Shown: positions 34,828-44,445, counted from the first letter of the stretch. The stretch: DNA of 53,451 nt from Thermocatellispora tengchongensis (GCF_014202315.1 NZ_JACHGN010000040.1:1-53451), one strand, 5' to 3'. Notes: generated by a model not told the origin, from the letters alone. Numbers and translations are program-made.

Positions 34828-35670
34828 TCACGTCAAGGTTAGGACCATGTTGTCGATGAGCCGGGTGCTGCCCACCCTGGCCGCGACCGCGAGCACGGCC
34901 TCGCCCACGTGGTCGTCGCCGACCTCGGCGAACGTGGCGGGGTCGGCCAGCACCAGGTAGTCCAGGGCGAGCGCGGGGGCCGCGGCGTCGAGCACCTCGC
35001 GGGCGGCGCGCCGGATGTCGGCGGGCGCGCGGTGCCGGGCGCCCTCGCGCAGCGCGCGCGACAGGGCGAGCGCGACCACGCGGTCCTCGGCCGACAGGTA
35101 GCGGTTGCGGCTGGACAGCGCCAGCCCGTCGGGCTCGCGGACGGTGGGGCCGGCGACGATCTCGACCGGGACGTCGAGGTCGAGCACCATGCGGCGGATC
35201 AGGGCGAGCTGCTGGGCGTCCTTCTGGCCGAAGACCGCGACGTCGGGGCGTACCAGGTTGAACAGCTTGAGCACCACGGTGAGCACGCCGTCGAAGTGGC
35301 CGGGCCGGAACGCGCCCTCCACGATGGCGCCCATCTCGCCGGCGGAGACCGACACCTGGCGGTCTGGCCGGTACATCACCTCATCGGAGGGAGCGAAGAC
35401 GATGCCGACGCCTTCGGCCGCGCACACCTCCAGGTCGGCGTCAAATGTCCGCGGATAACGCGAAAAATCCTCATTCGGGGAGAACTGCAGGGGGTTCACG
35501 AAGATGCTGACCGCCACGTGGTCCGCCCGCTCCCGCGCCAGCCGGATCAGCGAGCGGTGCCCCTCGTGCAGCGCCCCCATCGTGGGCACCAGTGCCAGCC
35601 TCCCGGCCCCGCCCAGGGCCGTACGGGCCTCCTGGAGCCCGGCCCGGTCGTGCGCGACCACTACGTCCAT
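34828..35670 (-). CDS. panC: Pantothenate synthetase
   Basis: 280 residues. HIGH-like motif VPTMGALHEGHRSLI, FVNPLQFSPNEDFSRYPR, FDGVLTVVLKLFNLVRPDVA, FGQKDAQQL and the KMSKS-like SSRNRYLS are all present. It joins pantoate and beta-alanine with ATP. ATG at 35670 lies ten bases inside the end of the DUF2520 gene, so the two are translationally coupled. Confidence 0.97.
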   Translation of the reverse strand: MDVVVAHDRAGLQEARTALGGAGRLALVPTMGALHEGHRSLIRLARERADHVAVSIFVNPLQFSPNEDFSRYPRTFDADLEVCAAEGVGIVFAPSDEVMYRPDRQVSVSAGEMGAIVEGAFRPGHFDGVLTVVLKLFNLVRPDVAVFGQKDAQQLALIRRMVLDLDVPVEIVAGPTVREPDGLALSSRNRYLSAEDRVVALALSRALREGARHRAPADIRRAAREVLDAAAPALALDYLVLADPATFAEVGDDHVGEAVLAVAARVGSTRLIDNMVLTLT

Positions 35671-36551
35671 ATGTTGCCTCCCAGGGCGTCCAGCAGGCGT
35701 TCGGCGGCCTCCGGCTTGAGCAGGCCGGCGGCCAGGGCACGGTCGGCGGTCAGGCGGGCCAGCGCGATGTAGGCGTCGGCCGCCTCGGGCGCGGCGAGGA
35801 TGAGGGCGTCCACGTGCTTGCGCACGGTGCCGGCGTCGCCGCGTACGACCGGGCCGGTGAGGCCGGCGATGCCGAGCCGCAGCACGTTGTCCAGGGCCGC
35901 GCCGAGCAGCGGGCCGAGCATGCGGCCCGGGTGCTCCACGCCGATGCGCTCCAGCAGCTCGGAGGACTCGGCGACCAGCGTGACCATGTGGTTGGCCGCC
36001 CCGGCGAGCGCGGCGTGGTAGAGCGCGCGGTCGGACTCGGCGATCCACACCGGCTCGCCGCCCATCTCGATCACCAGGGCCTCGGCGACCGGGCGCAGCG
36101 GGTCGGGCGCGGTCACGCCGAACGAGCAGCCGGACAGGCGGCGCAGGTCGTCCTCGCGGCCGGTGAAGGTCATCACCGGGTGCAGCGCGAGCGGCAGCGC
36201 GCCCGCGTGGGCCGCCGGGTCGAGCACGCTCAGCCCGTACGCCCCGCTGGTGTGGGCGAGCAGCTTGCCCTTCAGGTCCACGCCGGTCGCGGCGAGCCCG
36301 GAGACCAGGCCCGGCAGCACGTCGTCGGGGACGGTGAGGAGCACGAGCTGCGCCTCGCGTACCACGTCCTCCGGCGACACCGGCGTGACGCCGAGCCGGT
36401 CGGCCGCCCTGCGCTGGGAGTCGTCGGAGACACCGCTGGCGGCCACCACCCGGTGGCCCGCGCCCGCGAGCGCCGCGCCCAGCACCGACCCGACGCGTCC
36501 CGCGCCGAGCACCCCCACGGCCAGCCGTGCCGGACGATCACTAGCGTCCAT
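35661..36551 (-). CDS. Rossmann-like / DUF2520 domain protein
   Basis: 296 residues. N-terminal NADP-binding fold (GVLGAGRVGSVLGAALAGAGH, about residues 13-33) and C-terminal DUF2520 (HPVMTFTGREDDLRRLSGCSFGV onwards; HAALAGAANHMVTLVAESSELL). It is related to ketopantoate reductase-type and pyrroline-carboxylate reductase-type enzymes. In many actinobacteria this gene precedes panC, so a role as the ketopantoate reductase of pantothenate synthesis is often suggested but not proven. ATG at 36551; longer upstream frames are not conserved. Confidence 0.88.
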   Translation of the reverse strand: MDASDRPARLAVGVLGAGRVGSVLGAALAGAGHRVVAASGVSDDSQRRAADRLGVTPVSPEDVVREAQLVLLTVPDDVLPGLVSGLAATGVDLKGKLLAHTSGAYGLSVLDPAAHAGALPLALHPVMTFTGREDDLRRLSGCSFGVTAPDPLRPVAEALVIEMGGEPVWIAESDRALYHAALAGAANHMVTLVAESSELLERIGVEHPGRMLGPLLGAALDNVLRLGIAGLTGPVVRGDAGTVRKHVDALILAAPEAADAYIALARLTADRALAAGLLKPEAAERLLDALGGNIWT

Positions 36552-37221
36552 GTCGTCCCGTCCTGTTCGACACGCCGGGCGCCCCCACCTCCCGGCGCCC
36601 CGCTTCGGTGCCCAGGGTAACGGGAGCGGTTCGGCGCCAACGCGCGGCACGCTCTCCACGGACCTCGCCCGGCCTCCTGGGCCGTGGTTTCCGGTTTCTT
36701 GCCCAACCCTGTACCCGGCCAGCGATAACGACATAAGGGATAAGGGCAGACATACGGTACGCCCCTTGAACCGGGGTGGCCCATATACATCCGTACGAGC
36801 AGAAGGAGGCCGACTCGCAGAGCGAAGACAACGCAGTTGCGGAGAACCTCTTTCAGCCGGCCACCGTGCTCGCTCTCCGGGAACACCACGCATGAGGAAG
36901 CGGGCGTTCATGGCCTCGGGTGGAACTGGTTCAAGCAGCGGGCGCCGAGCCCCGTGTGGGGGCCCGGCGCCCGTTCTCGCGTCTTCCGGCCTCGCCGGCC
37001 GCGGGTCTGAATCCCTTTACCCCTCTCCAGGGGCGGGAGCGCGCCGTGCGTCGGATGGGCCTTGCGCGGCCGGCCATCCGCCGACTGACCGGCCACGGAC
37101 GACAGCGAGTCCGTCACCGAGCGGCTTCCGCCCCGAGCCGCGGCGCGAAGCCGGAGACGCGGGTCCACTGGCCCGCGGACCGGGTGCGCGCGAGAGGTGC
37201 GGCGAGTCCGCGGACACTGGT
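36552..37221. other. Long non-coding stretch between DUF2520 gene and chaplin
   Basis: About 670 bases. It contains the strong hairpin at 36940-36972 and AT-richer DNA at 36715-36760 (GATAACGACATAAGGGATAA) that may hold a leftward promoter for the pantothenate block. No coding frame has the expected codon bias. Confidence 0.45.
36940..36972 (-). terminator. Hairpin terminator, probably of the chaplin transcript
   Basis: GGGCGCCG-A-GCCCC pairs with GGGGC-C-CGGCGCCC around a GTGT loop, 339 bases past the chaplin stop. No other gene is positioned to use it. It lacks a U tract. Confidence 0.55.
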
Positions 37222-37320
37222 TCAGTGGTGGCTCAGTTCAGTGGTGGCTCAGTTCACCGGTGGCCTGGTGATGGCCCCGGTGACGGCCCCAGTGGTGGCC
37301 TGGTGGTGGCTCAGTGGTGG
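37222..37320. repeat. Degenerate tandem repeats at the chaplin 3' end
   Basis: TCAGTGGTGGCTCAGT occurs twice (37222-37252) and is followed by GTGGCCTGGTGATGG, GTGGCCTGGTGGTGG and TCAGTGGTGG variants up to the chaplin stop codon at 37311. The unit is about 15-16 bases. It lies mostly just past the stop on the chaplin strand. Confidence 0.7.
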
Positions 37321-37538
37321 GCCGCCACGGCGCCGCCCTTGCAGCCCGCGATGGCGCCGCCGATCACCGCGACCGCGTTGCCGCAGACGTTGATCGGGGC
37401 GACGATCGGGACGACCACCTGGTTGCCGGACAGGACCCCGCCGATTCCGCTGGTGACGATGTCGGCGTGGGCGGCGGCGGGGGCGGCCAGGCCGACGATG
37501 CCTGCGACGGCGAAGGTGACGCCGAGCTTCTTGAGCAC
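37311..37538 (-). CDS. Chaplin (short, ChpE-like) hydrophobic surface protein
   Basis: 75 residues from a GTG at 37538 that follows GAAAGGA. Signal peptide (KKLGVTFAVAGIVGLAAPAA, cleavage after AHA near residue 25), then one chaplin domain: SGIGGVLSGNQVVVPIVAPI followed by NVCGNAVAVIG. The two cysteines typical of the domain are at 52 and 66. Chaplins assemble into amyloid-like films on aerial hyphae and spores. A short chaplin without sortase signal, secreted rather than wall-anchored. The C-terminal end VAAHH is unusual. Confidence 0.9.
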   Translation of the reverse strand: MLKKLGVTFAVAGIVGLAAPAAAHADIVTSGIGGVLSGNQVVVPIVAPINVCGNAVAVIGGAIAGCKGGAVAAHH

Positions 37539-37704
37539 GAGGGTTCCTTTCGTTCCTGGGGCGCACGCGGGGGCGCGTCGCCGCACATGCTTTCGGTGCG
37601 CAGCCGAAGGCTCGATCCCTCCGGCACGCCGTGCCACCGGAAGCCCGGGCCTTCCGGCACGCCAGGCAACGTTAGCGCAAAGAGACGACAGTGTGTAGCT
37701 ATAT

Positions 37705-37723
37705 GATGACCGTACGTGTCATC
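37705..37723. promoter_or_regulatory. Inverted repeat in the chaplin / MidA-like divergent region
   Basis: GATGAC, seven bases, GTCATC, located eight bases before the ATG at 37732 and in an AT-rich patch (TAGCTATATGATG). It may be an operator for either gene; the regulator is unknown. Confidence 0.4.
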
Positions 37724-37731
37724 GTTGCGCC

Positions 37732-38769
37732 ATGACCATCTGGCTCAACGGTGAAGGCCCCGCGGACGCCGGGGATATAGCGTCAACAGGCGTGTGGCCA
37801 ACCTGGCGCGCCGCCATGGAGCGGGCTCTTTACGGCGAGGGCGGGTTCTACCTCCGCGAGCGGCCCTCACGCCATTTCCGCACGTCCGTCAGCGCCTCGC
37901 CGATCTTCGCCGAGGCGGTGCTGACGATATTGGCCGACGTGGACGCCAGGCTCGGCCGGCCGTCCCGGATCGATCTGGTGGACGTCGGCGCGGGCGAGGG
38001 CACGCTGGTGCGCCACGTGCTCGACCTCGCGCCCCCGTCGCTGGCGGCGCGGCTGGCGATCACGGCCGTGGACCTCGCCGACCGGCCGCCCGGCCTGCCC
38101 GAGGCGATCACCTGGGCCGCGGCGCCGCCCGGCTCGATCACCGGCCTGGTGATCGCCAACGAGTGGCTGGACAACGTGCCGCTCGACTTCGCCGAGCAGA
38201 CGGCCGACGGGCCCCGCCTGGTGCTGGTCGATCCGGCGACCGGCGAGGAACGCCTCGGCCCGCCGCCCGAGCCCGCCGACGCCGAGTGGCTGGAGCGCTG
38301 GTGGCCGCTGCCCGCGGTGGGCCTGCGGGCCGAGATCGGCCGATCGCGGGACGAGGCGTGGGCGGGGGTGGTGACCCGGATCGTCCGGGGCCGGGCGATA
38401 GCGATTGATTATGCACACCCTGTGGATAACCGCCCGCTCTGTGGCACTCTCACCGGCTACCGCGACGGGTCGGTCGTACCGCCCATTCCCGATGGAACCT
38501 GCGATATCACCGCGCACGTCGCGCTCGACGCGTGCGCGGCGGCGGCCGAGCGGGCCCGCGGGTTTTCCACAGCCTCGACCACGCTGACCACCCAGCGCGA
38601 GGCGCTGCGCGCGCTCGGGATGACCGGCGCCCGCCCCCTGCTGGCGCTGGCGCACACCGACCCGCGCACGTACCTGCGGGCCCTGGCGCGCTCCTCCCAG
38701 GAGGCCGAGCTGATCGATCCGGGCGGCCTGGGGAGCTTCGGCTGGCTGTCGCAGGACATCGAGCTGTGA
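37732..38769 (+). CDS. SAM-dependent methyltransferase, MidA/NDUFAF7-like (COG1565)
   Basis: 345 residues. N-terminal YGEGGFYLRERPSRHFRTS matches the family's YY..GGDF-type start in a modified form; SAM motif VDVGAGEGTLVRHVL at about residues 85-99; IANEWLDNVPLDF, the family's NE.lDalP motif, near 138. In mitochondria NDUFAF7 methylates an arginine of the complex I subunit NDUFS2, the equivalent of NuoD. An orphan NuoD is encoded 6.8 kb downstream, which makes this assignment attractive, but it is inference. Confidence 0.82.
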   Translation: MTIWLNGEGPADAGDIASTGVWPTWRAAMERALYGEGGFYLRERPSRHFRTSVSASPIFAEAVLTILADVDARLGRPSRIDLVDVGAGEGTLVRHVLDLAPPSLAARLAITAVDLADRPPGLPEAITWAAAPPGSITGLVIANEWLDNVPLDFAEQTADGPRLVLVDPATGEERLGPPPEPADAEWLERWWPLPAVGLRAEIGRSRDEAWAGVVTRIVRGRAIAIDYAHPVDNRPLCGTLTGYRDGSVVPPIPDGTCDITAHVALDACAAAAERARGFSTASTTLTTQREALRALGMTGARPLLALAHTDPRTYLRALARSSQEAELIDPGGLGSFGWLSQDIEL

Positions 38770-38838
38770 AAACGCCACGGTAGGACCACGCGATAGCCTG
38801 GATTGCGTAAGAGGCAGTTCAGAGAGAGTGGCTTACCC

Positions 38839-39321
38839 GTGGACATCGAGCAGACGGCGCTGCCCGGTATAGGGCTGAAACACGAGTTCACCACCCGGTC
38901 GGGCAGGCGCATCGGGATCGTCAGCCACCGCACCGGACGCCGTGATCTGGTGATCTACGACCCCTCCGACCCCGACCGGGTCTGCGACGCCGTCCAGCTC
39001 AACGACGAGGAGGCCGACGCCCTGGTCGAGCTGCTGGGCGCGCCCCGCATCGTGCAGCGGCTCAACGAGCTGCACGCGCAGGTGGCCGGCCTGGTCAGCC
39101 TCCAGCTTCCGATCACGGCCGGCTCGCCGTACGCGGGCCGGCCCATGGGCGACGCGCGCGTGCGCACCCGTACGGGCGCCTCGATCGTCGCCGTGGTGCG
39201 CGGGGGCCAGGTGATCGCCAGCCCCACGCCCGACTTCGTCCTGGCCCCCGGCGACGTCGTGGTCGTCGTCGGCGGCGAGGAGAGCACGTCCGCCGTGGCC
39301 GAGATCCTGGCCGACGGATAG
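38839..39321 (+). CDS. Cation:proton antiporter regulatory subunit (CpeB/KhtT-like, RCK_C domain)
   Basis: 160 residues from GTG at 38839. N-terminal KhtT-like domain (IEQTALPGIGLKHEFTTRSG, VSHRTGRRDLVIYD) and a C-terminal RCK_C/TrkA_C domain (about 95-158; SLQLPITAGSPYAGRPMGDA, DFVLAPGDVVVVVGGEE). Proteins of this kind (CpeB in Streptomyces, KhtT in Bacillus) bind cyclic di-AMP in the RCK_C dimer and gate the antiporter. Translation precedes the antiporter by eight bases. A TAGCCT about 40 bases upstream may be its -10. Confidence 0.9.
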   Translation: MDIEQTALPGIGLKHEFTTRSGRRIGIVSHRTGRRDLVIYDPSDPDRVCDAVQLNDEEADALVELLGAPRIVQRLNELHAQVAGLVSLQLPITAGSPYAGRPMGDARVRTRTGASIVAVVRGGQVIASPTPDFVLAPGDVVVVVGGEESTSAVAEILADG

Positions 39322-39329
39322 GGCGCGCA

Positions 39330-40571
39330 TTGCACGAGACGGCGATACTGTTCCTGGAACTCGGCGGTGTGGTCCTCGGCCTCGGCGTGCTCGGCGCGCT
39401 GGCGCTGCGGGCCGGCATCTCCCCCATCCCCCTCTACCTGATAGCCGGGCTCGCCTTCGGGCAGGGCGGCCTGCTGCCGCTGGCCACCAGCGAGGAGTTC
39501 ATCTCGGTCGGCGCCGAGCTGGGCGTGATCCTGCTGCTGCTCACGCTGGGCCTGGAGTACAACGCGGACGAGCTGGTCGGCAGCCTGCGCGGCAACGCGC
39601 GCGCCGGCATCGTGGACCTGGTGCTCAACGCGGCGCCCGGGGCCGCCTGCGCGCTGATGCTGGGCTGGGGCCCGGTGGCGGCGGTGGCCATGGCCGGCGT
39701 CACGTACGCGACCTCCTCCGGCATCACCGCGAAGGTGCTGTCGGACCTCGGCTGGATCGGCAACCGCGAGACCCCGGTGGTGCTCTCGCTGCTGGTCTTC
39801 GAGGACCTGACCATGGCCCTCTACCTGCCCATCCTCACCGCCCTGCTGGCCGGGCTGAGCCTGCTCAGCGGTGCCCTGACGGTGGCCATCGCGCTGGCCA
39901 CGGTCACCGTGGTGCTGGTGGTCGCGCTGCGCTTCGGCAAGTACATCGAGGCGTTCGTGGCCAGCCCCAACTCCGAGGTCCTGCTGCTGAAGGTGATCGG
40001 CCTGGCCATGCTGGTGGCCGGGGCCGCCCAGCAGCTCCAGGTCTCGGCCGCGGTGGGCGCGTTCCTGGTCGGCATCGCGCTGTCCGGCGAGCTGGCCGAG
40101 GACGCCCGTGCCCTGCTCACCCCGATCCGCGACCTGTTCGCCGCGGTCTTCTTCGTCTTCTTCGGCCTGCAGACCGACCCCGGCGCGATCCCGCCGGTCG
40201 CCGGCCTGGCCGTGCTGCTCGCCGTGGTCAGCATGGCCACCAAGCTGCTCACCGGCATCTACGCCGCCAAGCGCGCGGGCATCGGCCGCGCGGGCCGCAC
40301 CCGGGCCGGCATCGCGCTGATCCCCCGCGGCGAGTTCAACATCGTCATCGCCGGACTGGCCGTGGGCGCCGGTGCCCACCCCGACCTCGGCCCGCTGGCC
40401 GCCACGTACGTCCTCATCCTCGCGGCCTTCGGCCCGCTGGCCGCCCGGGTGGCCTCCAGCCCGCCGTTCAGCCGCCTCGGCGAGGTCCTGCGGGGCGCCT
40501 TCGCCGGGCTGCGCCGCCGCCCGGACGTCACGGCCGCCCAGCCGGAGCCCGAGGCGTCCAAGGACGGCTAG
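39330..40571 (+). CDS. CPA2-type potassium/proton antiporter (CpeA/KhtU-like)
   Basis: 413 residues, TTG start eight bases after the CpeB-like stop. About 12-13 membrane helices; CPA2 features include GLEYNADELVGSLR, the GVTYATSSGITAKVLSDLG core and VLSLLVFEDLTMALYLPIL with the ion-binding ED pair, plus IALIPRGEFNIVIAGL with the conserved arginine. Expected to export potassium in exchange for protons across the cytoplasmic membrane under control of the subunit encoded before it. Its stop codon overlaps the P450 stop (CTAG). Confidence 0.92.
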   Translation: MHETAILFLELGGVVLGLGVLGALALRAGISPIPLYLIAGLAFGQGGLLPLATSEEFISVGAELGVILLLLTLGLEYNADELVGSLRGNARAGIVDLVLNAAPGAACALMLGWGPVAAVAMAGVTYATSSGITAKVLSDLGWIGNRETPVVLSLLVFEDLTMALYLPILTALLAGLSLLSGALTVAIALATVTVVLVVALRFGKYIEAFVASPNSEVLLLKVIGLAMLVAGAAQQLQVSAAVGAFLVGIALSGELAEDARALLTPIRDLFAAVFFVFFGLQTDPGAIPPVAGLAVLLAVVSMATKLLTGIYAAKRAGIGRAGRTRAGIALIPRGEFNIVIAGLAVGAGAHPDLGPLAATYVLILAAFGPLAARVASSPPFSRLGEVLRGAFAGLRRRPDVTAAQPEPEASKDG

Positions 40572-41767
40572 ACGGTCACCTGGAGCGCGCTGAGCCCCCG
40601 GATCACGTAGCCGGGCTTCCACGTGGGAGCCTCGGCCAGGGTGAGCCCGGGGGCCGCGCGAAGGAGCGCGGCGAAGGACTCGGCCAGCTCGATCCGGGCG
40701 AGCGGGGCGCCCAGGCAGAAGTGGATGCCGGCGCCGAAGGAGATGTGCGGGTTGTCGCGGCGGCCGACGTCGAGGCGGGCGGGGGCGTCGAAGACCGCCT
40801 CGTCGCGATTGGCCGAGCCGAACAGCAGGGCGACCTCCACGCCCCGGGGGATCTCCACGCCGTGGACCGTGATGGGCTCCAGGACCCAGCGCTCGAACAT
40901 CTGCAGCGGGGTGTCGTAGCGCATCAGCTCCTCCACCGCCGTCGGCAGCAGCGAGAGGTCGGCGCGCAGCCGGGCCAGCTCGTCCGGGTTGCGGAACAGG
41001 GACCACCAGCCGTTGCCGGTCACGTTGACCGTGGCCTCGTGGCCCGCGTTCAGCAGCAGGACGCAGGTGCCGATCAGCTCGTCCTCGGTGAGCCGGTCGC
41101 CCTCGTCCACCACCTGGGCGAGGGCGCTGATCAGGTCGTCACCGGGCGCCTCGCGGCGGGCGCGGGACAGCTCGCGCAGGTAGGCGGAGAACTCCTCCGC
41201 CGCCCGTACGGCCGTGTGCTGGGCCTCCAGCGACGGGTTCAGCTCGTACATGCCGCAGATGTCCGCCGACCAGGGGCGCAGGAGGTGCCGGTCGGCCTCG
41301 GGGATGCCCAGCATCTCGGCGATCACGAGCACCGGAAGGGGCTCGGCGACCTCGGCGATGAGGTCGCCGCCGCCCCGTTCCACCAGGCCCTCGGCCAGTT
41401 CCGTGGCGACCTTCCTGATCCGGGGGCGCAGCGACTCGACCATGCGCGGCGTGAACGCCTTGGACACCAGACGCCGCAGCCGCGTGTGCACCGGCGGCTC
41501 GACGTCCAGCATCCCGGCCCTGATCACCCGCCAGAACGGCGCCTGGAACTCCGGCTCCGGCTCCCGGCCGAACTCCTCGTGGGTGGCCACGTGCAGGTAG
41601 GAGCGGCCGAGCCTGCGGTCACGGAGCAGGGCGTTGACGTCCGCGTGGCGGGCGACCAGCCACTGCCCCGTGGGCTCGAAGAAGGTCACCGGGGAGGTGG
41701 CGCGCAGCTCCGCGTACACGTCGTACGGGTGCGCCACGAAATCCGGATTCCAGGGATCGAATCGCAC
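40568..41767 (-). CDS. Cytochrome P450
   Basis: 399 residues. Heme ligand Cys351 in FGAGIHFCLGAPLAR, the ExxR pair in VEELMRYDTP, and the I-helix as LLNAGHEATVN, which replaces the usual AGxET/T by AGHEAT. Soluble bacterial class I enzyme needing ferredoxin partners, none of which is encoded nearby. GTG at 41767 follows the terC stop by four bases, without a visible ribosome binding site, suggesting coupling to terC. Substrate unknown. Confidence 0.95.
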   Translation of the reverse strand: MRFDPWNPDFVAHPYDVYAELRATSPVTFFEPTGQWLVARHADVNALLRDRRLGRSYLHVATHEEFGREPEPEFQAPFWRVIRAGMLDVEPPVHTRLRRLVSKAFTPRMVESLRPRIRKVATELAEGLVERGGGDLIAEVAEPLPVLVIAEMLGIPEADRHLLRPWSADICGMYELNPSLEAQHTAVRAAEEFSAYLRELSRARREAPGDDLISALAQVVDEGDRLTEDELIGTCVLLLNAGHEATVNVTGNGWWSLFRNPDELARLRADLSLLPTAVEELMRYDTPLQMFERWVLEPITVHGVEIPRGVEVALLFGSANRDEAVFDAPARLDVGRRDNPHISFGAGIHFCLGAPLARIELAESFAALLRAAPGLTLAEAPTWKPGYVIRGLSALQVTV

Positions 41768-41771
41768 TATG

Positions 41772-42542
<771 letters not shown>

Positions 42543-42789
42543 CGGGTCATACCTCCGGCCCGTTGTCTGCGGTCTGTGTACCTTCCGCGACCGCCCTGCT
42601 CCCATGGGTGTCGCCCGGCGCCGATACGCGATCCGGGGGATCGGCGCGACTCTCGCCGATCTCCCGGAGCCCCGGATCTCGGCCCGGCTCCCTCCCTGGG
42701 CAGGCGGGATGGGGTCGAAGAAGGTTCACTTTGCGGGTTCTTTCAGCGCCCAACGCCTTCGCCTGAAGAAAAGTTCGCCGGTTACCGAT
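42543..42789 (-). other. Structured leader region upstream of the TerC gene
   Basis: About 250 bases without a gene. One perfect stem is GATCGGCG (42639-42646) / CGCCGATC (42654-42661), and a second GGAGCC / GGCTCC stem surrounds 42666-42691. TerC genes elsewhere often have a manganese (yybP-ykoY) riboswitch, but its conserved loops are not recognised here. Confidence 0.4.
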
Positions 42790-42820
42790 TTGCGATCGAC
42801 GCGGGGGGCCGGGTTATAGT
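42790..42820 (+). promoter_or_regulatory. Promoter of the SAM-IV riboswitch transcript
   Basis: TTGCGA (42790-42795) and TATAGT (42815-42820) with a 19-bp spacer. The -10 is strong and puts the transcript start a few bases before the riboswitch at 42830. Confidence 0.55.
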
Positions 42821-42829
42821 GCTGGCCAA

Positions 42830-42909
42830 GGTCATGAGCGCCAGCGCCAAGCCCCGGCTCGCTGGCCGGCAACCCTCGCGTCCGCGGCGGGGTGCCCCGG
42901 GTGAGGACC
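42830..42909 (+). ncRNA. SAM-IV riboswitch
   Basis: The sequence follows the actinobacterial SAM-IV pattern in order: GGTCATGAGCGCCAGCG, CAAGCCCCGGCTCGCTGGC, CGGCAACCCTC, GCGGCGGGGTGCCCCGGGTG and AGGACC closing on the initial GGTC. CCAGCG...CGCTGG forms P2 and GGTC...GACC forms P1. It binds S-adenosylmethionine and normally turns off sulfur-metabolism genes when SAM is plentiful. It lies 88 bases before the class V aminotransferase gene. Confidence 0.9.
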
Positions 42910-42962
42910 TGGTCCGGCGCGACCGCGCCGGGCAAGCGCGGGCTCGTGCCTCATCGCCATGG

Positions 42963-42982
42963 CGTGGGTCCGACGACCCACG
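42963..42982 (+). promoter_or_regulatory. Expression-platform hairpin before the aminotransferase ribosome binding site
   Basis: CGTGGGTC (42963-42970), loop CGAC, GACCCACG (42975-42982): a perfect 8-bp stem ending directly at AAGGAGG. It probably takes part in the SAM-dependent switch by controlling access to this site. Confidence 0.6.
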
Positions 42983-42996
42983 AAGGAGGCCAGGCG

Positions 42997-44445
42997 ATGT
43001 CCGTTCTCAGCATTCTCGCCCCGGCGCACGAGGCCCGGCACGAGGCTCGGCCCGAGGCCCGGCCTGAGGTCCAGCCCCAGGTTCGGGCCGGCGCTCAGCC
43101 CCAGGCTCCGGCCGGGGCCCAGGCCGAGGTCCCGGAGGCTCCGACCGGCGCCCAGGCCGCAGCTCGATCCGGGGCTCGATCCGGGGCTCAGCCCGGGGCT
43201 CGGCCCGGGGTTCCGGCCGGTGGTCGCGCGCTGCCGGCGGTGCTCGGCGCCGACCTTGAGGTCCCGGTGCGCGGGGGCCGGCTGGTGCCGTACGCGAACT
43301 TCGACTACGCGGCCAGCGCGCCCTGTCTGGCCGCGGCGCAGGAGGCCGTGGCGGCGGCGCTGCCGGCCTACTCCAGCGTGCACCGCGGGGCCGGCTACGC
43401 CTCCCAGCTCACCACCGCCCGTTACGAGCAGGCCCGGCACACCGTACGCGCGTTCGCCGGCGCCCGTCCGGGCGACGCGGTGGTGTTCACCCGCAACACC
43501 ACCGACGCCACCAACCTGCTGGCCCGCTGCCTGCCCGAGGGCACGACCGTGGTGGTGTTCGACACCGAGCACCACGCCTCGCTGCTGCCCTGGCCCCGCG
43601 CCGTGCGCCTGGCGCCGCCCGCCTTCCCCGGCGAGGCCGTACGCGCCGCCGACGACGCCCTCGCCGGGATCGAGGGGCCCGCGCTGCTCGTGGTCACCGC
43701 GGCGTCCAACGTCACCGGCGAGCTGTGGCCGATCGCCGCGCTCGCGCACATCGCGCACCGCCACGGCGCGCGCATCCTGGTGGACGCCGCCCAGCTCGCC
43801 CCGCACCGCGGGCTCAACCTCGCCGCGCTCGACCTGGACTACGTGGCGTTCTCCGGGCACAAGCTGTACGCCCCCTTCGGCGCGGGCGCGCTGATCGGAC
43901 GGCCCGACTGGCTGGCGGCGGCCGAGCCGTACCTGCGCGGCGGCGGCGCCTCCCGCGACGTGGCCGAGGCCGACGCCCCGCAGTGGAGCGAGGACCCCGA
44001 GCAGCGGCACGAGGCGGGCACGCCCAACGTGCTGGGCGCCATCGCGCTGGCTGCCGCGTGCGAGGCCCTGTCGGCCACCGGGTGGACCCCGCTGGTACGC
44101 CGTGAGGAGCGGCTGCTCGCCCGGCTGCGCGCCGGGCTGGCGAGCGTGCCGGGCCTGCGCGAGCTGTCGCTGTGGGGGCCGGACCACCCACGGGTGGGCA
44201 TCGTGTCGTTCACGCTGGCCGGGTGGACGGCCCGCGAGGTGGCCGAAGCCCTGTCCGCGGAGTACGGCATCGGGGTGCGCGACGGCCGGTTCTGCGCCCA
44301 CCCGTTCGTCCGCCACCTGCTGGGCGACGGCGACTGCGCGTCCGGCACCGGCGGAGCCGTACGGGCGTCCATCGGCCTGGGCACCACCGAGGAGCACGTG
44401 GACCGCCTGACCGCCGCGCTGCGCGAGCTCGCCGGGCGGCGCTGA
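42997..44445 (+). CDS. Class V aminotransferase / cysteine desulfurase-like PLP enzyme
   Basis: 482 residues, ATG at 42997 after AAGGAGG. Residues about 9-75 are a low-complexity Ala/Pro/Arg/Gln tail ([13 protein letters not shown]-type repeats). The PLP fold follows: [70 protein letters not shown], and the Schiff-base lysine in [17 protein letters not shown]-terminal [10 protein letters not shown] cysteine sits where SufS-type enzymes have their catalytic cysteine. Control by a SAM riboswitch implies a job in cysteine/methionine metabolism; the exact reaction is not known. Confidence 0.88.
   Translation: MSVLSILAPAHEARHEARPEARPEVQPQVRAGAQPQAPAGAQAEVPEAPTGAQAAARSGARSGAQPGARPGVPAGGRALPAVLGADLEVPVRGGRLVPYANFDYAASAPCLAAAQEAVAAALPAYSSVHRGAGYASQLTTARYEQARHTVRAFAGARPGDAVVFTRNTTDATNLLARCLPEGTTVVVFDTEHHASLLPWPRAVRLAPPAFPGEAVRAADDALAGIEGPALLVVTAASNVTGELWPIAALAHIAHRHGARILVDAAQLAPHRGLNLAALDLDYVAFSGHKLYAPFGAGALIGRPDWLAAAEPYLRGGGASRDVAEADAPQWSEDPEQRHEAGTPNVLGAIALAAACEALSATGWTPLVRREERLLARLRAGLASVPGLRELSLWGPDHPRVGIVSFTLAGWTAREVAEALSAEYGIGVRDGRFCAHPFVRHLLGDGDCASGTGGAVRASIGLGTTEEHVDRLTAALRELAGRR

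Noticed and set aside
36552-36911. N-terminal extension of the DUF2520 protein to 36911
   Set aside because: The extra residues are Arg/Pro-rich without family similarity; the Rossmann motif starts just after the ATG at 36551.
42543-42789. Possible yybP-ykoY manganese riboswitch before terC
   Set aside because: The conserved loop sequences of that class are not found on either strand; only unspecific hairpins remain.
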